Below are positions 58,201 through 64,000 of a stretch of 64,000 bases of DNA, piece after piece. Source of the stretch: Allomyces macrogynus ATCC 38327 (lineage: Eukaryota; Blastocladiomycota; Blastocladiomycetes; Blastocladiales; Blastocladiaceae). Position 1 is the stretch's first letter. Each line of letters begins with the position of its first letter. Under the pieces are notes generated by a model that had not been told where the DNA came from, made no database searches, and saw only the letters and a program-made list of their open reading frames with translations. Where the stretch lies: positions 1,905,530-1,969,529 of the forward strand of contig GG745330.1 of NCBI GenBank assembly GCA_000151295.1, written 5' to 3'. The position numbers were made by a program, and so were the translations under genes.

Positions 58201-59566
58201 CGCAAATCTGGTCGTAGACGTGTCGAAACGAAGCGGGCGCCGCCGGGAACACGAGCGCCGGTGCGAGTCGCGCGAGACCGTTGCGCAAGTCGGTGAGCGT
58301 GGGAAGAGCACCCGGCGTGGTCACGATGGCATGGCCCGGCAACTGGACCGCGACTCGGTGCAGTCCGCAGCTCATCAGCGCGTCGCGCGCAAACATGCCG
58401 TCGGCGCCCGGGAACACGAGACCCTGCTTCATTGCAAACACCCAGTGCCAGGCCACGAGCTGCAGGCACTCTTCGACGCGGTCACGCCACATGAGCGTCG
58501 CGATGGTCGGATCGAGAACAGTACCGGCCCACAGCTGCGCGGCCAATTTCGAAGTCGTGTTGGCAAGAATGCGATCAGCGAGTCGCACCCGGACGGCATC
58601 AGGAAGCGCCGGGACCGGTGTTTGAAGAGCAACGATCTGGAGCCACTCGTCGACGCGAGCAATCTGGTATGCCCTGATCGCGTGGGCGGAGCGAACACGA
58701 GCAGCAAAAACGAGCGGTGGCTCGCAGTCCAGCTGGAGATTCAGCCGGTGGACACGCTTAGTGATGCCAGAATTGTTGGCCCACTGGATCCGCAAATATC
58801 CGGCAGACTCGACATCCATGACGATGCAGGGCACTTGCTGTCGCGTCCATTCGGGGCACTCGGCCGTGTGGTACACAGACGTGCCACGAAGCGCAGGCCC
58901 GCGACCAGCACGAGCGTCGGCGACAGCTTGCTGCAAATCCACTGATCCCCATGTCGCTGGATCGTCGAAAAAGACAAATGGGAGCGACGCGTCGGGTGTC
59001 CAGGCAGCCGTCAAATCTGGATCGAGAGTACCAACTTGGCCAAGCGTCCATGGAGCCGCATCGGGATCGAGTAGAGGTGGGGGCGTTGGGGGTGGTTGCA
59101 AGCCGGCATCGTGAACGCTGCACGTTGTTTCCTCTGCTGTTTCGCCGCCGTCATGGACCACCACCTCACATGCCTCGTCGAGCCAGGCGGGGCGAGCGTC
59201 AGGAATGAACGTTGAAGACGCGAGTCGGCGCACAGATCGAACAGACGACCCAGCGCCAGACCCCGCTGTACTTGGCCGGGTTCGCGCGGCGGAAGAGCCG
59301 GGCGCGCTTCGAGGCCGTTCTTTCCTGGCATCATATCCTGCAGTTCGCGAAGTGGTCGCCGCACTTGGACCTGCGGTCGCGGGCGATTTGGCGGTGGGGG
59401 CCCTCAACGCGGCACTCCTCTGCTTGGACGGGGCGCTCTTTGGCCGAGTATTCGTCGTTCGGGACGCTTTGGAAATTGTTGAAGGCTCGACGGGTGTTCG
59501 AGGTGCGACGACGGTCGCGCTCGCAGGACGGGTTCGTCGGGTTGCTGGTGGAGTTGCAGCCATCAT
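55223..59566 (-). CDS. Dynein heavy-chain stem without motor domain
   Basis: One very long exon (at least 1447 codons, stop 55225-55223). Axonemal dynein heavy-chain features appear in order: an N-terminal Ser/Arg/Pro-rich region, YLRIQWANNSGITKRVHRLN followed by LQLDCE (the W-x-x-G...V-x-RLNL motif of axonemal heavy-chain N-termini), long helical stem sequence, and near residue 1150 LCSPHLQMKHWFQITKRTG, the conserved opening of the linker (DHC_N2). The linker does not continue: about 290 other residues follow, Ala/Pro/Ser-rich then a beta-type domain (GNVAYFLSCLVDETAG, VPFVMVVVTAPRGTPFCF). AAA1-AAA6, stalk and P-loops are all missing, whereas dynein heavy chains normally have about 4,000-4,600 residues. 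An ATG pair at 59566 is a plausible start; the frame is open up to 59920. Could act as a docking or dominant partner, or be a remnant. Sure of the dynein link, unsure of function. Confidence 0.65.
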   Translation of the reverse strand: MMAATPPATRRTRPASATVVAPRTPVEPSTISKASRTTNTRPKSAPSKQRSAALRAPTAKSPATAGPSAATTSRTAGYDARKERPRSAPGSSAARTRPSTAGSGAGSSVRSVRRLASSTFIPDARPAWLDEACEVVVHDGGETAEETTCSVHDAGLQPPPTPPPLLDPDAAPWTLGQVGTLDPDLTAAWTPDASLPFVFFDDPATWGSVDLQQAVADARAGRGPALRGTSVYHTAECPEWTRQQVPCIVMDVESAGYLRIQWANNSGITKRVHRLNLQLDCEPPLVFAARVRSAHAIRAYQIARVDEWLQIVALQTPVPALPDAVRVRLADRILANTTSKLAAQLWAGTVLDPTIATLMWRDRVEECLQLVAWHWVFAMKQGLVFPGADGMFARDALMSCGLHRVAVQLPGHAIVTTPGALPTLTDLRNGLARLAPALVFPAAPASFRHVYDQICALAAWVDHEVRTVWRPAQLVTLTNTLYVTLTHQRLVRVADLIVGQVLTDLEETYLHGLAQCLLPGDHDDRGILDAIQCRLLRNPMLQVDLVVADRNNAVALDPPLEDALDMVSDLAYAFRALMTTLPTLNHAVGSTPGLLPTYQFDGNTRVKGMSDRLDRAIRHSYHFIGTHLDQTLTPCLWLLDSPTDLTPNPELDMAVFRANVAQFDTLLARLAASTAQLTSFDPTVRTRLIHAVTGPTLRALRQGARRWRRALHESMRAMGMSLVHHVLAAAHAMANTLRPCKVWRDLTTVWTGVNARLERMHDEGAALAVWWDVATAHCVPLDPDSSKNIEDDDDVEDDPDVAPTCSPSSAPESTNADKYWAARAVPRRMAATVAVTMDLMRAARAADIKRMAVLRDHVANGLRAAARELATVRGQAAASWPAPPSPINSGPGRRRESRAVSLDGTSLDQLASDAGDMPTIRPLADATTVAANAAAMTRRITRIRDRLARVRSVLDDLQALEHGAMLGEQDADPAWTLAEEPDPALAENLVRAHARIAVKVQRTAAAWTLVAGIWTQLAAWRGEKLARIARDTVRPTIDRWRRDVAAMAETHREAMATDESNPPDRFLDGYRGRLLDVVTGALDESVTAPPVRPGEVEPVWTETDAAGVVKRVAAAVLRDVDALATLWPVVYALCSPHLQMKHWFQITKRTGISAHDLELLTLDQVLALQLDLIRDVLPDMIGLGSSWYHSATAAAKPAAATADAAANDVVGLSGSLVTCAFQANSLLLEGPTPPGPPLWTPESTTAQQKVSAAAKSGAAAPAPSSSAVSATGKRALTVPYARIRGVLLRPPHVPRYLAREAEWTAYDVPDAAPWTQTLAGTMDDATAPLFPAIACGPHVVRRGTWHTKVGNVAYFLSCLVDETAGETGLEVQLMQEGSVGVLVEYDPDTVPFVMVVVTAPRGTPFCFLAGYPYEGGADSVDVGTTPETFCDKLESVTGKTLKFTPLA

Positions 59567-60076
59567 TTTCGGTGCAGTTGCCGTCGTAGAGAACAGTTGC
59601 AGCAAGTTCGGGCAAGTCCTTGGGCAGGAGATTGCCGTCGGGGCATTGGGTAGAGCGCAGCAACGCCCAAGAAAATGGGAGGGAAAAACGCGGTCATGGA
59701 GATCAAGAGCTCGCTGCTTATCCTCCATTTTGCTCTCCGACTTCGAGGCAAACGGCACCTCTCCCGACCAGCTGTCGCACGCTGTCGCACGCGCGCGACC
59801 GGAAATAATCAGCAATATGAAGCCAAAGGCCGTGCCACTCGCTGCACTGCCTCGGATAGAACGTGGAGGGGCCAACAACAATCGAAATCCCATCTTGGCC
59901 CGGCCCACTGCGCTGCTCATCTTCTCTCACAACCTCCGCCTTGACTCGCCGCCATCGCCTGGTTACCATATACTCCAAACGCATTCTCTTGGACGCCCTT
60001 CTCCGCCACTCGAACCTCGGGCCCACCAACGCTTCGTATCATCTCGACGAGCTCCCACCGACGCTTACCCGCCACT
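59567..60076. promoter_or_regulatory. divergent upstream region of dynein stem (-) and four-TM gene (+)
   Basis: About 500 bp. An open minus-strand frame crosses it but contains no conserved sequence. Presumed promoters. Confidence 0.4.
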
Positions 60077-61483
60077 ATGAAGTTCCCCACTTTCGACACC
60101 CTCAAGCCGAGCCGGTCGGACCCGAACCTGCTGGACCCGCCGAGGGCTCAAGAGAAATCCTACGACATGGTGAGCGAGCCTGGCGAATATGTCGAAGAGA
60201 ACATTGCAGTGCCAAAATCCTCATCGCGGTCCTGCCACTTCTCCCATGTAGAACGTGCGCATCGCGAGCCGGCTGCTCCAAATTGTGCTCGCCGCCCTGA
60301 CCGCGGCCATGGTGCAGCGCGTTGACCCGGCGGGGCTGCGTGACGCTAACATCGTGTCGACCGCGATTGCCGTCATTTGGGTCACGTACCTGTCGGTGCC
60401 GACGGCGGGCGTCTTGCTCGCCTATCACTACCTCCCGGCCGTGCGCAAAAAGTGGCCGCTGTCGCGCGTGCTCGGCGTGGAAATGGGCATGTCGCTGCTC
60501 GGCACGCTCGTGCACGTCGGCACCACCGTCGGACTCGCGCTTGCGACGGGTGCCGTGCGGTCCCCCGCTGCGGGCACCGCCATGGTATTTGCGACAATCT
60601 TTGCGACCGGGTTGGCCGTCGCGTGGGGGTACTCGGCGTATCGCGCGACGCGCGACCTTTTCTGGCGCGGTCGCGACAAGGGTACGCCTCGGCATCGTTT
60701 GGTGCCATGCACAGGGAAATATCTGACCTGGAACGGCACCTTTATTTAGGCGAGTTCATTTCCATTTCCTCGCTCTCGCGGTTCAATGACCAGCTCGGCC
60801 GCGGCCGCGGCCGTTTGTGACCGGCCTGTACTTTGTGGACGGGCCATTTGGGAGTGGCACCTCGATGTTATACCAATACGGATGGAAAGTGATTTGATAG
60901 TTATTGACTTCCAATATTTGTTTGCGGCACTTGCTCTTGGTCTTCAAGGGTCTTCACGACCAAAGCACGAAACAAGGCAGACTGAAGCCTGGCCACGAGG
61001 AAGTTACAGTGCCAAACTTGCTTTGGATGGCCGACCCAACAACCAAACTCGCTCTATATGTACTCCTCGCAACCTCACTCAACACCATAAACAACACAGG
61101 ATACGACAGTGCATGTCCCAGCAATCCGCCCGCCCCCACGCCGCAAGCACCCGGCGGCGATGCGGCGAGCGCGAACGCTGGCACCCTGACCGGCCAAGCC
61201 GGTGATTTCGTTGACGCCGGCATGGGACCGTGTGCGCATGGGCCAGCAGTCGCCAGCGCCTGCCGCACAGGCGGGCCCGCCACCGCATCATGCCGAGCCC
61301 GAAGAGACCGAGGCGCCGATGTCCGTGGTGCGGTCGCGGGACATGTTTCGCAACGGTGCGGGCGAGGAGCACGGTGCGGTGCTGGGGTCGCTTTCGGAGA
61401 CGTTGTCGTCGCCACCGCGATCGGCGCCGGGTCCGGGGCGCGGAGTGCGCGTGAACAAGTATGGCGACGAGGTGATGGACTGA
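60077..61483 (+). CDS. Four-TM membrane protein (MARVEL-like), unknown role
   Basis: ATG 60077 gives a 31-residue N-terminus (exon 1 to 60169, donor GTGAGC, acceptor ATGTAG). Exon 2 from 60252 carries four hydrophobic helices: RLLQIVLAALTAAMV, TAIAVIWVTYLSVPTAGVLL, GMSLLGTLVHVGTTVGLALA and AMVFATIFATGLAVAWGYS, spaced as in MARVEL/tetraspan proteins. Two endings are possible. Reading on without splicing stops at 60749 (TWNGTFI). Splicing from GTACGC at 60682 to the acceptor before 61257 adds an in-frame, hydrophilic tail (SVVRSRDMFRNGAG ... VNKYGDEVMD) and totals 750 nt (249 aa), but needs a 575-nt intron, longer than the others here. I prefer the longer form because the tail looks like real protein. 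The neighbours give no functional hint. Confidence 0.5.
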
Positions 61484-61701
61484 ATGGGAGTGATGAGAAC
61501 GGACGGGCTGCGCGCGGTGAGAACGAAGCGGGCCGTCCGCGACTTGGTGTTGCTGTGGAATCAATTTAGCAAGCACCAGAATACAGATTTCATTTTCATA
61601 CTTGCGTATATTATCATGGCCGCGGAGAAGGGTGACCCGGGCTCAAAAACGACAAAATCTGGCACAAGGGCCTACCTAAACGGCACGCGTGTGCGCTTGC
61701 T

Positions 61702-62676
61702 CTACGCCTCGTTGACGGCACCAAAGAACTCCTTCGACTTGACGGGGTCGGGCTTCATCGTGCGCGCGCCCTTGGTCCAGTTGGCAGGGCACACTGCATA
61801 AAATCGAGCACAGGAAATTGGTCAGCACGCGCATCCTTTCCCCGCCCACCCGCAGAAAGAACCAAATCTCAACGCACCTTCGCCGTGCTTGTCCGTGAAC
61901 TGAAGCGCCTCGACGAGCCGCAGCGTCTCGTCCACATTCCGGCCAATCGGCAAGTCATTGACCGTGATCTGGCGCAGAATGCCCTTGGGGTCGATGATGA
62001 AGGTGCCGCGAAGCGCAATGCCAGCGTCCTCGATCAGCACGCCATAGTCACGCGAAATCGTCTTCTTGATGTCCGAAATCAGCGGGATTTGCGTCGCGCC
62101 GAGCCCGCCCTGCTTGCGAGGCACGTTCGTCCAGGCCAGGTGCGAGTGCTCCGAGTCGACCGAGACGGCCATAACCTCGGTGTTGAGCTTCTTGAAGTCG
62201 CCGGCGCGGTCGTTGAAGGCCGTGATTTCCGTCGGGCAGACAAACGTGCTGGTGGACAGCAGGGCGGGCGTGGTCAGTCACATCGCGAGATCGATCGCGT
62301 GCACGCGCGTGCAAAATCGCGACTGGAAAAGGCGATCCGTACAAGTCGAGCGGGTAGAAGAACAGCACGACGTATTTGCCGCGGAAGCTCGACAGGGAAA
62401 CGTCCTTGAACTCGCCATTGACGACAGCGCGCGCCGTGAACTCGGGCGCGGGCTTTTGAATCTGGGCGACCGAGTGATCTGGTGGAGGGTGGCCATGCCC
62501 GCAGCCATCAGCTAATGGGATCGGATCGTCGGCGCGTGCTGTTGTTGATCGTGAAGACGCGCACGCGCAGCAATCCGCGACGTCGAAAAGCGCGCCGCAG
62601 CTGCAACACGAGCGGCGGGCGACGCCGTGGCGGCGAGCTGGCGCGCGGCGGGGGCGGCAAACGAGCGCAGGAACAT
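61702..62676 (-). CDS. Mitochondrial typical 2-Cys peroxiredoxin (PRDX3-like)
   Basis: Reduces hydrogen peroxide and alkyl hydroperoxides with thioredoxin. Exons 62676-62565, 62478-62343, 62248-61878 and 61793-61702 sum to 711 nt (236 aa); donors are GTGCGC, GTACGG and GTGCGT. The N-terminus [15 protein letters not shown]...RFSTSRIAA is a mitochondrial presequence. Then [28 protein letters not shown] with the peroxidatic Cys (about residue 87, rebuilt at an exon junction), the GGLG motif tied to over-oxidation sensitivity, [20 protein letters not shown], and VCPANW with the resolving Cys (about residue 208, also next to a junction). The usual C-terminal YF is FF here ([10 protein letters not shown]). 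Intact. Confidence 0.93.
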
Positions 62677-63049
62677 GGTGCTGGCGGTCGACCTGGTCCG
62701 TCGAGGATGAAGAGGAGAGAAAGCGCACGCGCAGCGGTCCCTTCCTTCACGTTCAACGATCGGCCACTTTGGGCCATGTATTTCGAGGTTTTCTCTCGCA
62801 AACACCCCAAACCTAACCTCGTTTGGGTTTGGTGCTTTCTCCACAACCAGCTCCACTGCGCTGCGAACAACCGATAATCGTTTGCGGTCATAAAATTTGA
62901 CAGCAAGACGTGTGCCAGGTGAATCTAACATATATATACGTGTATTGGCCACAGACCATAGCACGCAGGGCAGCCAACTCAGCGAGCCCCGATGTCGTTG
63001 GGCATGCTCTTGAGCAAGCGCTGAACAAGGCGCGTACAACCCTGACGGT
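62677..63049. other. intergenic, upstream of peroxiredoxin
   Basis: About 370 bp between two minus-strand genes. An AT-rich TATATATA stretch lies near 62930 but is not well placed for the peroxiredoxin start. Nothing else. Confidence 0.4.
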
Positions 63050-63919
63050 TCAAAGATCAATAAGCATCGTGCCGGGCGTCCACCCGCACGCCGAGCAAAT
63101 CTTGACGCCGTCCGTGTGCGGACCCGTGCACGCCTTCTGCCGCTTGTAGACGTCCATCGGGCAGCTCATGTCTATCATGGAGTCGCAAAAAATATCAAGC
63201 TCTGGTGCGTCTGGATGCGGATGCGTGGGTCAAATTCGTACGCGTGGCATCGCAAAGCGGCGGCTTTCTGTGAACCAGGAGCGATGAGAAGACCGTCAGT
63301 CATTGCGAGCCACGCACGGTCGGGAATGCATGGAAAATAGACTCCGTACTTCGTGTACTTGCAGTTACAGATATCGTAAATGGTCTGCGGTGTGTCGGGC
63401 ACCTTCCAAACCAACGGCTTGAACTCCGTGCCGCGCTTCATGCCCAACGCGCATGATCAGTCGGCGCTCGCAAATGACAAAGGGTGGAGAAGCTTCGCGT
63501 ACGTGACTGCCATCGCACCACGGCTGCGACTTGGACAAGCCTATTCGCAGGAGCCGGTTGGGTGAGGTCCGCGACCCAAACTTGCACGACACGCGTGTGG
63601 TTATCAATTTATGCGCACCACATGTGCACCACTTCTTAGTCTCGCCCGGCTTCAGACTGCGCGTGATGCACGGGCCATAGAACGGCACGGACGGGTGCAG
63701 CTGCTTCTTTTCACCGTCGCCAGCGGGCGCAGGAGCGGGACTGCTGCCCACGCCAAGGGCCAAGTCCTCAACATCGATGAGAGCTGAGCCGGAACAGGAT
63801 AGAGGGGCGGGCGCCGGCGCCGGAGCAGATGCTGCTTGCTGATCTGGCTCAGCACCGCGCGAGGGTGCGGTCGATGGACCTGCTGCAGGCACGCTGGTGG
63901 GTTGCGGCGTGTTGGTCAT
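63050..63919 (-). CDS. CDGSH iron-sulfur domain protein (CISD3-like) with Cys-rich tail
   Basis: ATG 63919 (MTNTPQPTSVPAAG) starts a Pro/Ala-rich leader of about 70 residues. Exon 1 (63919-63619) and exon 2 (63540-63503) join to WCTCGLSKSQPWCDGSH, a full CDGSH 2Fe-2S motif (three Cys, one His). A third exon near 63444 gives GMKRGTEFKPLVWKVPDTP and CNCKYTK, the start of a second cluster as in two-domain CISD3 proteins. The last exon ends at TGA 63052 with FCDSMIDMSCPMDVYKRQ, KACTGPHTDGVKICSACGW: here FCD is kept but the G-S-H part is not, and four extra Cys follow. The acceptor before GMKRG reads TTG instead of TAG, so this splice is doubtful. Probably mitochondrial or ER iron-sulfur protein. 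The domain call is firm; the 3' half is not. Confidence 0.7.
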
Positions 63920-64000
63920 GGTCTGTAGATCGCTGGCAACTGATTGCTCGAGATGGTCTCGTTCTTGGAGTTCAAGAGAATGGATAACCGCTGGCCAAAA
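63920..64000. other. upstream of the CDGSH gene, window edge
   Basis: Only 81 bp remain before the window ends; nothing recognised. Confidence 0.3.

Noticed and set aside
60682..60714. Possible 33-nt intron (GTACGC...ACAG)
   Set aside because: Shorter than every other intron in the window and in frame either way; a longer intron to 61257 or no splicing explains the region better.

Overview
This is a 64 kb piece of a nuclear genome from a GC-rich eukaryote with many short introns, most of about 60-130 nt. I infer an early-diverging, flagellated fungus, most likely Blastocladiomycota (Allomyces-like). The evidence is fungal-style mitochondrial presequences (Rieske protein, peroxiredoxin), a fungal-type alkaline ceramidase, and the N-terminal stem of an axonemal-type dynein heavy chain, which implies a motile zoospore stage. 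Splice donors favour GT(A/G)CG(T/C) over GTAAGT. Exon models were built by hand from homology, reading-frame continuity and GT-AG borders; several sum exactly to a multiple of three, which supports them.

Layout. 0-10 kb: 3'-truncated VPS28 (-), APC4 (-), alkaline ceramidase (+), an LEA2-like membrane protein with a frameshift (+), a repeat-bearing gap, and an Mpv17/PMP22 protein (-). 10-14 kb: no gene, including an AT-richer island. 14-18.6 kb: a complete short-form ABCC transporter (-). 18.6-23.1 kb: gene-poor. 23-29.4 kb: ER J-domain protein (+), CPSF30/Yth1 (-), a mitochondrial carrier with C-terminal EF-hands (+), NXT1/p15 (-). 29.5-36.6 kb: unknown protein (+, frameshifted), Rieske protein (-, two one-base indels), a POLD2 copy with three in-frame stops (+), an NT-C2 protein (-). 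36.9-40.7 kb: a large repeat protein with a Lys-Cys segment and about 22 PLPAST-type repeats (-). 41.2-44.2 kb: a decayed WDR27 homologue (-). 44.6-49.9 kb: a proline/acid-rich nuclear protein with a zinc finger and SUMO-interacting-like motifs (+), running head-on into a half-length MFS transporter (-). 50.7-53.0 kb: a Hook-family dynein adaptor (+). 53-55.2 kb: a second AT-richer island. 55.2-59.6 kb: a motor-less dynein heavy-chain stem (-). 60-64 kb: four-TM protein (+), mitochondrial 2-Cys peroxiredoxin (-), CDGSH protein (-).

Two themes stand out. First, several housekeeping genes carry isolated stops or one-base frameshifts in otherwise well-conserved coding sequence (POLD2, WDR27, Rieske, VPS28, LEA2-like and others), next to fully intact neighbours. 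This fits gene loss after duplication or polyploidy, with sequencing or assembly error as the competing explanation. Second, several proteins have unusual architectures: the carrier with C-terminal EF-hands, the dynein stem without a motor, the Lys-Cys plus PLPAST repeat protein, and the protein with many SUMO-interacting-like motifs. No operon logic, CRISPR array or confident RNA gene was seen.
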